A DNA stretch of 64,000 nucleotides from Dokdonella sp. (GCF_017744955.1 NZ_JAGIAG010000001.1:992001-1056000), one strand, 5' to 3'. Numbered from the stretch's first letter, positions 46,000 to 55,166 are shown. A program made the numbers and translations. The notes: generated by a model not told the origin, from the sequence alone.

Positions 46000-46803
46000 C
46001 TAGGCGGCCGCGGGCAACGCTTCCGGCACCGGCATTTCCGCGCGGCACAGCGCGATCGAACGGCGCTGCTCGGTCCAGTGCAGGAGTTCGAGCGCGCCGT
46101 CGTGGTGCTCGACCAGCGCGGTGCAATGCTCGACCCAGTCGCCGTCGTTGACGTAGAGCACGCCGCCGCGGTCGACGATGCGGCCGTAGTGGATGTGGCC
46201 GCAGATTTGGCCGTCGAAGCCGTCGTGGCGGGCCTGTTCGGCGACACGCCTTTCGAAGTCCTCGATGAAGCGCCGCGCGCGGCCGATCGTCTGCTTGATG
46301 CGGATCGACAGCGGCAGGTAATCCAGGCCGAGGCGTCGGCGCAGCGCGTTGAAGCGCCGGCTGGCCGAGCAGATGAAGCCTTGCAGCGCGTCGCCGAGCT
46401 TGAGCAGCCAGGCCGGCGCGTCGTGCCCGCCGTCGAATTCGTCGCCGTGGCTGACGCGGTAGCGGCGGCCGTCGGCAGCCACGTGCACGGCGTTCAGCGC
46501 GATCTCGACGCCGCCGAAGCGCTGTCCGGCGAAGCGGCGCAGCGCGGCGTCGTGGTTGCCGGGGATGTAGGTCACCTTGGTGCCGCGCGCGGCGATGGCG
46601 AAGATCTCGGCCAGCACGGCGCCGTGTTCGTCGCGCCAGTACGGCTGCTTCTCGAGGTTCTCCAGGTCGACGATGTCGCCGACGAGGTAGAGACGCTCGC
46701 ACTGCGCCGAGCGCAGGAAGTCGAGCAGATAGCCGGCCTGGCAGTCGGCCAGACCGAGATGGACGTCCGAGATGAAAACGCTGCGAAACATCGTTCGCGT
46801 CAT
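46000..46803 (-). CDS. plcP: PlcP-like metallophosphoesterase (annotated family: UDP-2,3-diacylglucosamine diphosphatase)
   Basis: A 267-residue metallophosphoesterase with all metal motifs: FISDVHLG (DxH), YLVGDIVD (GDxxD), YIPGNHDAAL (GNHD), RVSHGDEFD and ICGHIHYGRI (GHxH), plus NDGDWVEHCTALVEHHDG near the end. This signature is that of the PlcP group (Sinorhizobium type), which cleaves phospholipids to diacylglycerol in phosphate limitation, rather than of canonical LpxH. The assignment is strengthened by the divergent btaA-btaB genes, which use diacylglycerol. GGAG eight bases upstream supports ATG 46803. An LpxH-like role in lipid A synthesis is the main alternative. Confidence 0.8.
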   Translation of the reverse strand: MTRTMFRSVFISDVHLGLADCQAGYLLDFLRSAQCERLYLVGDIVDLENLEKQPYWRDEHGAVLAEIFAIAARGTKVTYIPGNHDAALRRFAGQRFGGVEIALNAVHVAADGRRYRVSHGDEFDGGHDAPAWLLKLGDALQGFICSASRRFNALRRRLGLDYLPLSIRIKQTIGRARRFIEDFERRVAEQARHDGFDGQICGHIHYGRIVDRGGVLYVNDGDWVEHCTALVEHHDGALELLHWTEQRRSIALCRAEMPVPEALPAAA

Positions 46804-47065
46804 CACGTGTCTCCGCAGGAAACCGGCGCAAGTGTGCGATTCGCCGATCGCGATAGCGTTGCTGCGGCGTTGCAGGGTCGTGACATCGCGTGCCCGCGCG
46901 TCGCGCCGCCCATGCAATACGCGCGTCATTTCGGAGCGCTAGCGTCGACTGGGGCACGACCGTGCGCGATCGCCTCTGAGCGGTGCGATCGCGAGTGCCG
47001 CCGATCCGTCTCGCGGCCGTCTCGACCGCACGTCTCCATTGAAGCCAACCAGCGAAGCCAGCCCG

Positions 47066-48259
47066 ATGTCGACACCGAACCTGCGCGACAAGCTCGACCA
47101 GAAGATCTTCGACGCGATCTACTCGCGCAGCCTCGTCTACAACACCTGCTGGGAAGACCCGGCGGTGGACCGCAAGGCGCTCGCGCTGGGTGCCGACGAC
47201 AGCGTGCTGGTCATCACCAGTGCCGGCTGCAACGCGCTCGACTACGCCTTGCAGGCGCCGCGCGTGATCCACGCGGTCGACGCCAATCCGCGCCAGAACG
47301 CGCTGCTCGAGCTGAAGATCGCCGGCATCCGCACGCTCGGCTTCGACGACTACTTCGCGATCTTCGGCGAGGGATTCCACGCGCGCTTCGCCGATCTGTA
47401 TCGCGATCATCTGCGCGCCGAGCTGTCGCCGTTCGCGCAGGAATGGTGGGACAAGCACGCGAGCTGGTTCACCAGCCGGCGCGGCAGCTTCTATTTCCAT
47501 GGCCTGTCCGGCCTGGTCGCGCGCGGCGTGCGTGCCTACTTCGCGACGCGCCCGCGCCTGCGCGTGGCGATGAACGACCTGCTCGGCGCGCGCAACGTCG
47601 CCGAGCAGCAGGCGATCTACGACGCGCGCATCGCGCCGCAGTTGTGGAGCAAGTCGGTCAACTGGGTCATCTCGCGCCAGTTCGTGATGAGCCTGCTCGG
47701 CGTGCCGTATCCGCAACGCAAGCTGGTCGAGGCGCAGCACGACGGCGGCGTGTCCGGCTTCATCCGCCACGCGGTGCAGTACGTGTTCCGCCAGCTGCCG
47801 CTGGCCGACAATTATTTCTGGCACGTCTACATGACCGGCCGCTATCGCCGCGACTGTTGCCCGGAGTACCTGAAGGAAGCGAACTTCGAGCGGCTGAAGA
47901 GCGGTCTGGTCGACCGCATCGTGCCGCACACCACGACGGTGACCGAGTTCCTGCACGCGCACGAGGAACCGATCTCGCGCTTCGTGCTGCTCGACCATAT
48001 GGACTGGATGAGTTCCTACCATCCCGAGGCGCTGGTCGAGGAATGGGAAGCGATCCGCCTCCGCGCGGCGCCCGGCGCGCGCATCCTGCTGCGCAGCGCG
48101 CACGCGCGGCCGGCCTATCTCGACGCGATCCGCATCGGCCCCGACCAGCGACGGCTGCGCGAGGCGTTCCGCTTCATGGACGAGGTCGCCGACGCGCTGC
48201 AGCCGCAGGATCGCGTGCACACCTATGCCGGTTTCGTGATCGCCGATGTCCCGGCTTGA
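47066..48259 (+). CDS. btaA: BtaA: SAM:diacylglycerol 3-amino-3-carboxypropyltransferase (DUF3419)
   Basis: A 397-residue enzyme of the DUF3419/BtaA family, which transfers the aminocarboxypropyl group of S-adenosylmethionine to diacylglycerol, giving diacylglyceryl homoserine. Family marks: IYSRSLVYNTCWEDPAVDRKAL near the N-terminus (about 16-37), the SAM-binding VLVITSAGCNALDYAL then HAVDANPRQNALLELK, and FVLLDHMDWM late in the protein. An in-frame TTG nine codons upstream is possible. Its end overlaps btaB by 14 bases, so the pair is co-translated; it is divergent from the PlcP-like gene. Confidence 0.92.
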   Translation: MSTPNLRDKLDQKIFDAIYSRSLVYNTCWEDPAVDRKALALGADDSVLVITSAGCNALDYALQAPRVIHAVDANPRQNALLELKIAGIRTLGFDDYFAIFGEGFHARFADLYRDHLRAELSPFAQEWWDKHASWFTSRRGSFYFHGLSGLVARGVRAYFATRPRLRVAMNDLLGARNVAEQQAIYDARIAPQLWSKSVNWVISRQFVMSLLGVPYPQRKLVEAQHDGGVSGFIRHAVQYVFRQLPLADNYFWHVYMTGRYRRDCCPEYLKEANFERLKSGLVDRIVPHTTTVTEFLHAHEEPISRFVLLDHMDWMSSYHPEALVEEWEAIRLRAAPGARILLRSAHARPAYLDAIRIGPDQRRLREAFRFMDEVADALQPQDRVHTYAGFVIADVPA

Positions 48260-48983
48260 GGCGCTGCGCAACGACGCCGCGGTGCTCGCGCGCCTGCTGC
48301 GCGGCATGCCGCGCGCGGCCTCGCACGCGGATGCGCTCGGCGCGTTCTACGGGCCGCAGTCGCAGCATTACGACCGTTTCCGCGAGCGCCTGCTCGCCGG
48401 CCGCGCCGAGCTGATCGGCAGTCTGCCGCTGCCCGAGCGCGCGCACGTGGTCGAACTCGGCGGCGGCACCGGCCGCAACGCCGAGTTCTTCGGCGATCGC
48501 CTGGCGCGCATCGAGCGCTTCGAGGTCGTCGATCTGTGCCGCCCGTTGCTGGCGCAGGCGCGCGAGCGCGCGCAGCGCGTTCCGCAACTGCACGCGGTCG
48601 AGGCCGATGCGACGACGTATCGCCCGGCGCAGCCGGTGGACTGCGTGTTCTTCTCCTACGCGCTGACGATGATTCCGGACTGGCGCGGCGCGATCGCCAA
48701 CGCGATCGCGATGCTGAAGCCGGGCGGCGTGCTCGGCGTGGTGGACTTCTACGTCTCGCCGGCGCGCTCCGAGTTCGCCGACGCAACCCGCCACTCGGCG
48801 TTGACGCGTGCGTTCTGGCCGGCCTGGTTCCGCCACGACGGCGTGCGTCTCGACGCGGAGCATCTGACGACTCTGCGCCGCGCCTTGCCGCCGCACGAGG
48901 TCGTCGAGGCGCGCGCGCCGGTGCCGTACCTGCCGTTGGGCCGCGTGCCGTACTACCGCTTCATCGGACGCAAAGCCGGCTAG
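48246..48983 (+). CDS. btaB: BtaB: SAM-dependent N-methyltransferase for betaine lipid
   Basis: A 245-residue class I methyltransferase. Motif I is HVVELGGGTGRNAEFF (about 68-83), the acidic post-I motif EVVDLCRPLLAQA, and motif IV FFSYALTMIPDW; the C-terminal PYYRFIGRK resembles BtaB enzymes. BtaB adds three methyl groups to diacylglyceryl homoserine to give the betaine lipid DGTS. The 14-base overlap with btaA is strong context. Convergent with the aldo/keto reductase gene, three bases apart. Confidence 0.89.
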   Translation: MSRLEALRNDAAVLARLLRGMPRAASHADALGAFYGPQSQHYDRFRERLLAGRAELIGSLPLPERAHVVELGGGTGRNAEFFGDRLARIERFEVVDLCRPLLAQARERAQRVPQLHAVEADATTYRPAQPVDCVFFSYALTMIPDWRGAIANAIAMLKPGGVLGVVDFYVSPARSEFADATRHSALTRAFWPAWFRHDGVRLDAEHLTTLRRALPPHEVVEARAPVPYLPLGRVPYYRFIGRKAG

Positions 48984-48986
48984 GTT

Positions 48987-49931
48987 TCACGCGCTGGCGA
49001 GATCGAGCTGCTCGACGTCGTCGTCGGACAGTTTCAGCTTCACCGCGCCGGCCAGTTCCTGCATCTGCGCGACGCTGGTCGCACTGGCGATCGGCGCGCT
49101 GACGCCGGGGCGCGCGATCAGCCAGGCCAGCGCGACCTGCGCCGGCGTCGCCGAGTGTCGCGCGGCGACGTCGTCGAGCGCGGCGAGCACGCGCAGGCCA
49201 TGGCCGTTGAGGTACTTGCCGACCGCGGCGGCACGCGCGGCGCTCTTGCCGAGGTCGGCTTCGCTGCGGTATTTGCCGGTCAGGAATCCGCTGGCCAGCG
49301 AGTAGTAGCCGATCACGCCGACGTGTTCCTTGCGCACCAGCGGTTCGAGTTCGCTCTCGTAGCCCTTGCGCGCGACCAGGCTGTATTCGGGTTGCAGCGT
49401 TTCGTAGCGCGGCAGGTCGTGCTCGGCGCTGACCGCGAGCGCTTCGGCGAAGCGCGCGGCGTCGTAGTTGGAGGCGCCGATCGCGCGCACCTTGCCCTGC
49501 TCGATCAGGCGCGCGAACGCGCCGAGCGTGTCGGCCAGCGGCACCGAGGGGTCGTCGGCGTGCGCCTGGTACAGATCGATGCAGTCGGTCTGCAGGCGTC
49601 GCAGCGATTCCTCGACCGCGGCGGCGATGGTGTCCGGCGCCAATCCCTTGCGCGGCAGCCACTTGCCGACCTTGGTCGCAAGCACGACGCGATCGCGCTT
49701 GCCGCTCCGCTTCAGCCAGCGGCCGATGATCGTTTCCGATTCGCCGCCGCGATTGCCGGGCACCCAGGCGGAGTAGGCGTCGGCGGTGTCGATCAGGCGG
49801 AATCCCGCGTCGACGAACGCGTCGAGCACGGTGAACGACGCCGTTTCGTCGATGCTCCAGCCGAACACGTTGCCGCCGAGCGCGAGCGGCGGGACATGGA
49901 GGCCGGAACGGCCGAGTTCGCGCAGGTGCAT
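48987..49931 (-). CDS. Aldo/keto reductase
   Basis: A 314-residue NADPH-dependent aldo/keto reductase with the catalytic tetrad Asp48 and Tyr53 (DTADAY), Lys87 (TKVGK) and His124 (QAHADD). The segment PGNRGGESETIIGRWL and the C-terminal IASATSVAQMQEL match the bacterial YajO/YccK-like group. The protein acts on aldehydes or ketones in the cytoplasm; substrate unknown. Start ATG 49931 is the family N-terminus MHLRELGRSGL. It lies 39 bases downstream of the permease gene on the same strand. Confidence 0.9.
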   Translation of the reverse strand: MHLRELGRSGLHVPPLALGGNVFGWSIDETASFTVLDAFVDAGFRLIDTADAYSAWVPGNRGGESETIIGRWLKRSGKRDRVVLATKVGKWLPRKGLAPDTIAAAVEESLRRLQTDCIDLYQAHADDPSVPLADTLGAFARLIEQGKVRAIGASNYDAARFAEALAVSAEHDLPRYETLQPEYSLVARKGYESELEPLVRKEHVGVIGYYSLASGFLTGKYRSEADLGKSAARAAAVGKYLNGHGLRVLAALDDVAARHSATPAQVALAWLIARPGVSAPIASATSVAQMQELAGAVKLKLSDDDVEQLDLASA

Positions 49932-49970
49932 CGCGGTTTGCCTCGTTGCGGCGTGGGGCGGTGAAGGATT

Positions 49971-51587
49971 CTACTCGCGGGACATTCCGTGCGAGCGCTT
50001 GCCGGCGCTCGCCGCCGCGTATCGCTGCAGCGACAACGCACCGATCAGCACCGCGAGCACGGCATACGCGGCGGCGAACTGCCAGGCGACCTCGGCCGCG
50101 CGTCCGCCGAGCGTCCACGGCAGGTAGATGCTGCCGCTCGGCTCGACCGAGTGGATGACGCCGAACGCGGTCAGCGCGGCACCGAGCACCAGGATCAGTG
50201 CCGCATCGCGCAGGCGCGCGTCGATCAGTGCGACGACGAAGCTGGCCCAGATCATCGAGGTGATGATGAAGCCGTTGCCGAGCGCGACCAGCACGGCCAG
50301 TTCCGGCAGGCCGTGGCCGGCTTGCGTCATCAGCGTACCGAAATGATCGGGCGCGACCACGTTCGGGTCGCCGAGCTTGATCGCCAGCAGGCGCGCGATC
50401 GGCGGGAAGAAACTGAACACGACCGCGGCCGCGTAGCGCTGCGGCGTGGCCTCGAACGCCTGCGTGGTGATGCTGATCGCGACGAACACCAGGATCGGCG
50501 CGAGCACCGCGAGCGGCAGCAGTTCGACCAGGCCGGAGACGTAGCCGAGCACGCCGCCGATGCCGATGAACAGTCCCGTGGCCAAGGTGTAGGCGCTGCG
50601 CGCCCCCATCGCCTTGTACGCCGGTTGGCCGATGTACGGCGTGGTCTGCGCGACGCCGCCGCAGACGCCGGCGACCAGGGTCGAGAACGCTTCGGTGAGC
50701 AGGATGTCGCGGGTCGGGTAGTCGTCGCCGGCGGCGCGCGCGCTCTCGTTGACGTTGATGCCGCCGACCACCATCAGCAGGCCGAACGGCAGCAGCAGCG
50801 GCAGGTACGGCACCGTCAGCGGCAAGCCGTCGAGGAAGCCGAGATTCGGCCACGGCAGTGCGAAGCGCCATTGCCAGGCATGCGGCGGCTGGTAGCCCGA
50901 GCCGAGCGCGCCGGTCGGGCCGAGGCCGAAGTAGAGCAGGGCGCCGACCAGCACCGCGACGAGCACGCCGGGCAGGCCGAACGGCAGCCGGCCGTGCGCG
51001 ACCAGCGCGTAGAGCACGATGCCGAGGCCGGCGAAGCCGACGATCGGCACGCGCAGGATCTCCACCAGCGGCAGGAAGCCCATCAGCACCAGGGCGATGC
51101 CGGCAATCGAGCCGAGCAGGCCGGCGCGCGGCACGTGCCGCTGCACGGCGGCGCCGAAGAACGACAGCACGAACTTCAGTACGCCCATCACGACCAGCGC
51201 GGCCATGCCGAGCTGCCAGGTGGCGATCGCCGCGGCGTGCTCGTCGAGTCCGGCCTGCTTGTAGGAGACGAAGGCGGGGCCGAGCACGAGCAGGGCCATG
51301 CCGATGCTGGTCGGCGCGTCGAGGCCGAGCGGCATCGCGGTGACGTCCTCGCGCCCTTCGCGCCGCGCCAGCCGGCGCGCCATCCAGGTGTAGATCACGT
51401 TGCCGATCAGCACGCCGAACGCGGTGCCGGGGAACATGCGCTGGAACACGATCTCGGCCGGGAACTGGAAGATGCCGATCAGCGCGCCGGCGATGAAGGC
51501 GAGGATCGAGAGGTTGTCGACGACCAGGCCGAGGAAGCCGTTGACGTCGCCGGAGTTGAACTTGCGCGTCGCCGCTGTCGAAGTCAT
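49971..51587 (-). CDS. NCS2-type xanthine/uracil-like permease
   Basis: A 538-residue polytopic membrane protein with about twelve to fourteen hydrophobic helices. Family segments include NGFLGLVVDNLSILAFIAG near the N-terminus, TAMPLGLDAPTSIGMALL, LLMVVGGINVNESARAAGDDY and VAGVCGGVAQTTPYIGQPAYKAMGARSAYT, the last corresponding to the conserved second-half motif of NCS2/AzgA carriers. Cargo may be a nucleobase, and amn and apt lie about 6 kb away, but no direct link is visible. The frame is open upstream to 51626; ATG 51587 is taken as start. Confidence 0.83.
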   Translation of the reverse strand: MTSTAATRKFNSGDVNGFLGLVVDNLSILAFIAGALIGIFQFPAEIVFQRMFPGTAFGVLIGNVIYTWMARRLARREGREDVTAMPLGLDAPTSIGMALLVLGPAFVSYKQAGLDEHAAAIATWQLGMAALVVMGVLKFVLSFFGAAVQRHVPRAGLLGSIAGIALVLMGFLPLVEILRVPIVGFAGLGIVLYALVAHGRLPFGLPGVLVAVLVGALLYFGLGPTGALGSGYQPPHAWQWRFALPWPNLGFLDGLPLTVPYLPLLLPFGLLMVVGGINVNESARAAGDDYPTRDILLTEAFSTLVAGVCGGVAQTTPYIGQPAYKAMGARSAYTLATGLFIGIGGVLGYVSGLVELLPLAVLAPILVFVAISITTQAFEATPQRYAAAVVFSFFPPIARLLAIKLGDPNVVAPDHFGTLMTQAGHGLPELAVLVALGNGFIITSMIWASFVVALIDARLRDAALILVLGAALTAFGVIHSVEPSGSIYLPWTLGGRAAEVAWQFAAAYAVLAVLIGALSLQRYAAASAGKRSHGMSRE

Positions 51588-51613
51588 GCGCGTTTGCTCA
51601 CAGGCTGTTATGA

Positions 51614-51828
51614 GAAGTGCGGCCATGGATGGCCGCGGGTAGACGAGCCGCAGTCATCGCCCGTGTCGGCAAGGCGGCGATTCGCCAGATCGCAGCGATC
51701 AAGGACGATCGCTCGAGTTCATCAGAAGTGCGGCCATGAATGGCCGCGAGTAGACGAACCTCAGCCATCGCCCTTGTCGGCAAGGCGGCGATTCGCAAGA
51801 CCGTGGCGATCAAGGACGATCGCACTAG
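51614..51828. repeat. Tandem pair of two-hairpin repeats (family also at 58021-58223)
   Basis: Two units start at 51614 and 51726 (112-base period). Each begins AAGTGCGGCCATGGATGGCC or a close variant, a palindrome followed by GGGTAGACGA/GAGTAGACGA, and ends with GCGATC-AAGGAC-GATCGC, a second perfect hairpin. The units differ at scattered positions. The pair sits between the permease start and the end of the lipoprotein gene. Confidence 0.85.
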
Positions 51829-52271
51829 AACGACACGTCGGCCGGTTGCGTCACGCGCAACACGGACGCATCGCCGCTCGCGCGCTTCCACGCCGCGCGG
51901 ATCGCTTCGACGTCGGCGCGATGCTGCGGCGTGTCCGGGTACAGCAGCAGAAGCACTTTCGAGCGCAGCCGTTCCGGCTCGGCGGCGCCGCGATCGCGCC
52001 ATTGGCCATAGACGTCGTAGACGCTGAGGCCGTCGGGGAACCGCGTGGAGACTTCGTGGTCGAGGAATTCGCGCCAGCGCGATTCGCCGGCGCCGGCGTT
52101 CGCGGCATCGGCCGGGCCGAGGCCGAAATACAGTTCGGTGCGCACCCAGTTCGTGGTCGCCTCCGGATGCGCCGGATCGCCGTGCAAGGTCGAAGCGGAC
52201 CTCGGCGCCGTCGCCGTGCAGGCGGTAAGACAGAGCAGGGCGGCGGACAGGAAGGCGATGCGCGGCGTCAT
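51825..52271 (-). CDS. Hypothetical lipoprotein
   Basis: A 148-residue predicted lipoprotein: signal MTPRIAFLSAALLCLTAC with lipobox LTAC. The mature part contains TELYFGLG, WREFLDHEVSTRFPDGLSVYDVYGQW and KVLLLLYPDTPQHRADVEAIRAAW, a pattern seen in DUF3574-type small exported proteins, though that match is from memory. Its stop codon (51825-51827) falls at the edge of the tandem repeat, so the last residues (TQPADVSF) may be near a repeat boundary. Function unknown. Confidence 0.75.
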   Translation of the reverse strand: MTPRIAFLSAALLCLTACTATAPRSASTLHGDPAHPEATTNWVRTELYFGLGPADAANAGAGESRWREFLDHEVSTRFPDGLSVYDVYGQWRDRGAAEPERLRSKVLLLLYPDTPQHRADVEAIRAAWKRASGDASVLRVTQPADVSF

Positions 52272-52409
52272 CCGCCGATTCTAGGCGCCCGCGCGAAGCC
52301 GTGGAACGGACGTCCGGCCGTCCGTGCGGCCATGACGATATGCGCTTTCGGTGCGGTGGCGTCCGTCAGCGGACGCCGATCGGGAGCTGGTGCCGAGAAA
52401 AGGCGCCGA

Positions 52410-53036
52410 TCAGGAAAGGACGTTCGGACGCTTCGCGCCGACGAAGCGCTTGGCCCAGTAGCCTTCGTTCAGTTCGCTGACGCTGATGCGCTTGCCGGTC
52501 GACGGGGCGTGGATGAAGCGGCCTTCGCCGAGGTAGATGCCGACGTGCGAGATGCGCTTGCCCTTGATGCGGAAGAACACCAGGTCGCCGGTCTTCATCT
52601 CGTTGCGCGCGATTTGCGTGCCGGTCTGGTACTGGCTGGCGGAGTTCTGCGGCAGCTCCTTGCCGAGCGCGTGCTTGTACACGTAGCGCACGAAGCCGCT
52701 GCAGTCGAAGCCGGTCGACGGCTCGCTGCCGCCGCGGCGGTAGCGGATGTCGCGCAGGGTCATGGCGAAGTCGGCGAGCAGGCTGCGCAGGCCGCCGGCC
52801 TTCGGCGCCTTCGGCTCGACGGCCGCATGCGTCGACGTGGCCGGCGTGGCGACGGACGTGCCAGCCAGCGGCGCCGGTGTGGCGGAAATCGCCGGAGCAG
52901 GCACGGCCAGCGTGTCCAGACGGTTCATCTCCCAGTTGTCGAGGGTGATGTCGACCATCGGACTGGCGAGGGCGGAACTGCAGGGGGCAGCCAAAACAGC
53001 GAGCAAAAACAAGGACTTCATCCGCTGGATTGGCAT
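52410..53036 (-). CDS. NlpC/P60 family peptidoglycan hydrolase
   Basis: A 208-residue exported C40 peptidase. Signal peptide (KSLFLLAVLAAPCSSALA), a Thr/Pro/Ala-rich linker (about 45-78), and a NlpC/P60 domain with catalytic Cys112 (FDCSGFVRYVY), His164 (SHVGIYLG) and His176 (FIHAPSTG). These enzymes cut D-Glu-diaminopimelate links in cell-wall peptides. GGGAAG upstream supports ATG 53036; the Met six codons on would shorten only the signal peptide n-region. Single gene, divergent from the aminotransferase gene. Confidence 0.92.
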   Translation of the reverse strand: MPIQRMKSLFLLAVLAAPCSSALASPMVDITLDNWEMNRLDTLAVPAPAISATPAPLAGTSVATPATSTHAAVEPKAPKAGGLRSLLADFAMTLRDIRYRRGGSEPSTGFDCSGFVRYVYKHALGKELPQNSASQYQTGTQIARNEMKTGDLVFFRIKGKRISHVGIYLGEGRFIHAPSTGKRISVSELNEGYWAKRFVGAKRPNVLS

Positions 53037-53276
53037 GAGGCAGGCTTCCCGCTACGGCTGTTTCGGTACGTCGCCAGCCGTGGCGGCGAGCGTGTGAGGG
53101 GCGGACCTTAGCAAAGGATTTTTTCGAAGTTGTTTGGCTCCCGTTAAGAAAAATCTACCCATGGGCGGAAAACGTGACCCAGTGCGGAATCTATCGATGC
53201 TGCACTGCGGCGACGTGCGATGATCCCGATTCGCGCCGGCGCCGGCGTGCCGTCCTCCCGATCAGGAGTCCCCGCG

Positions 53277-54410
53277 ATGTCGTCGTTGCAGAGCTTCCAG
53301 CCGCCTTCCCGCCTGCTGCTCGGTCCCGGTCCCTCGCCGGTGCCGCAGCGCATCCTCGACGCGCTGGCGCGGCCGACGATCGGGCATCTCGATCCGGCCT
53401 TCATCGGCATGATGGACGAGTGCAAGGAGCTGCTGCGCTACGCGTTCCGCACCGCCAATGCCGTGACCTTGCCGGTCTCCGCACCGGGCTCGGCCGGCAT
53501 GGAAGCCGCGTTCGTCAACCTGATCGAGCCGGGCGACACCGTGATCGTCTGCCAGAACGGCGTGTTCGGCGGGCGCATGCGCGAGAACGTGATACGCATC
53601 GGCGCGCAGGCGGTGATGGTCGCCGACCCGTTCGGGCGGCCGATCGATCCGGACAAGGTCGAGGCGGCGCTGAAGGCCAATCCCGGCGCGAAGGCGCTCG
53701 CCTTCGTGCACGCGGAGACCTCGACCGGCGCGGTCTCGGACGCGGCCGCGCTGTGCAAGCTCGCGCGCGAGCACGGCGCGCTCAGCATCGTCGACGCGGT
53801 GACCAGCCTCGGCGGCATCGACGTCGACGTCGACGGCTGGGGCGCGGACGCGATCTATTCCGGCTCGCAGAAGTGCCTGGCCGCGCCGCCGGGACTGTCG
53901 CCGCTGTCGTTCGGCGAGGCCGCGGTCGCCGCGCTGAAGGCACGCAAGACACCGGTGCAGAGCTGGTTTCTCGATCTCGGCCTGGTCATCAACTACTGGC
54001 AGGGCAGCGGCGCGCGCGCCTATCACCACACCGCGCCGATCAACATGCTGTACGCGCTGCACGAGGCGCTGCTGATGCTGCGCGAGGAAGGTCTCGAAGC
54101 AGCCTGGGCGCGTCATCGCGCCAATCATCTGCGCCTGCGCGACGGACTGGCGGCGCTGGATCTGCGGCTGTTCGTCGAGGAGCGCGCGCGCCTGCCGCAG
54201 CTGAACGCGGTCGAGGTGCCGGACGGCGTCGACGAGGCCGCCGTGCGCCGCCGCCTGCTCGACGAGCACGGCATCGAGATCGGCGCCGGTCTCGGCGAGC
54301 TGGCCGGCAAGATCTGGCGCATCGGCCTGATGGGCGCCGGCAGCGCGCCGCACAACGTCGATCGCGTGCTGGCCGCACTCGGCGTCGTGCTCGGACGCAA
54401 GGCGGCGTGA
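53277..54410 (+). CDS. PLP-dependent alanine/serine--glyoxylate aminotransferase family enzyme
   Basis: A 377-residue class V aminotransferase. The N-terminus LLLGPGPSPVPQRILDAL and RPTIGHLDPAF, the cofactor lysine 199 in YSGSQKCLAAPPGLSP, and YHHTAPINMLYALHEAL are those of alanine--glyoxylate and serine--glyoxylate aminotransferases. It would interconvert glyoxylate and glycine with an amino donor. AGGAG eight bases before ATG 53277 fixes the start over the longer frame to 53220. Convergent with rpe, 25 bases apart. Confidence 0.92.
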   Translation: MSSLQSFQPPSRLLLGPGPSPVPQRILDALARPTIGHLDPAFIGMMDECKELLRYAFRTANAVTLPVSAPGSAGMEAAFVNLIEPGDTVIVCQNGVFGGRMRENVIRIGAQAVMVADPFGRPIDPDKVEAALKANPGAKALAFVHAETSTGAVSDAAALCKLAREHGALSIVDAVTSLGGIDVDVDGWGADAIYSGSQKCLAAPPGLSPLSFGEAAVAALKARKTPVQSWFLDLGLVINYWQGSGARAYHHTAPINMLYALHEALLMLREEGLEAAWARHRANHLRLRDGLAALDLRLFVEERARLPQLNAVEVPDGVDEAAVRRRLLDEHGIEIGAGLGELAGKIWRIGLMGAGSAPHNVDRVLAALGVVLGRKAA

Positions 54411-54435
54411 GCGCGTCGCGCCCGCCGCCGAAGAC

Positions 54436-55107
54436 TCAGGTGGCGACGGCGGAAAGCATCTTCGCGATCACCGCGCGATAGTCCTTCTCGTTGAAGATCG
54501 CCGAGCCGGCGACGAAGGTGTCGGCGCCGGCGCGCGCGATCTCGGCGATGTTGTCCGGCTTCACGCCGCCGTCGATCTGCAGGCGGATCGCGCGGCCGCT
54601 GCGGTCGATGCGCTCGCGCACCTCGCGCAGCTTGCCGAGCGCGGACGGAATGAAGCTTTGCCCGCCGAAGCCGGGATTCACGCTCATCAGCAGGACCAGG
54701 TCGATCTTGTCCATCACGTAGTCGAGATAGGCGAGCGGCGTGGCCGGATTGAAGACCAGGCCGGCCGTGCAGCCGCAATCCTTGATCAGCTGGATCGTGC
54801 GGTCGACGTGCTCGGTCGCCTCGGGATGGAAGCTGATGTGCGTCGCGCCGGCCTTGGCGAAGTCCGGCACGATGCGGTCGACCGGCTTGACCATCAGGTG
54901 TACGTCGATCGGCGCGCTCACGCCGTGCTTGCGCAGCGCCTCGCAGACCAGCGGGCCGATGGTCAGGTTCGGCACGTAGTGGTTGTCCATCACGTCGAAG
55001 TGCACCCACTGCGCGCCGGCCGCCAGCACGGCGTCGACTTCCGCGCCGAGCGCGGCGAAATTCGCCGACAGGATCGAAGGGGCGATGACGGGAGATTGCT
55101 TGGCCAT
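54436..55107 (-). CDS. rpe: Ribulose-phosphate 3-epimerase
   Basis: A 223-residue TIM-barrel enzyme of the pentose phosphate pathway, interconverting ribulose 5-phosphate and xylulose 5-phosphate. Motifs: [28 protein letters not shown] (metal-binding Asp and His), [19 protein letters not shown] and the phosphate-binding [11 protein letters not shown] with AGSAIF. Length is standard. It lies 59 bases downstream of djlA on the same strand, possibly co-transcribed. Confidence 0.96.
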   Translation of the reverse strand: MAKQSPVIAPSILSANFAALGAEVDAVLAAGAQWVHFDVMDNHYVPNLTIGPLVCEALRKHGVSAPIDVHLMVKPVDRIVPDFAKAGATHISFHPEATEHVDRTIQLIKDCGCTAGLVFNPATPLAYLDYVMDKIDLVLLMSVNPGFGGQSFIPSALGKLREVRERIDRSGRAIRLQIDGGVKPDNIAEIARAGADTFVAGSAIFNEKDYRAVIAKMLSAVAT

Positions 55108-55166
55108 GGTCGATTCTGCTTCTGGAAAGAGGAGGATGCCGGACGGCCGGCGTGCCGCCGCGCCGG

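Noticed and set aside
46804..47065. Pho box in the plcP-btaA divergent promoter
   Set aside because: I looked for two CTGTCAT-like repeats 11 bases apart on either strand and found only isolated partial matches.
49989..53111. Plus-strand open frame of about 1040 codons
   Set aside because: It runs antisense through the permease, the lipoprotein and the NlpC gene, all with clear family motifs, and its translation is Arg/Gln/Asp-rich with no domain. GC-rich codon bias keeps opposite frames open.
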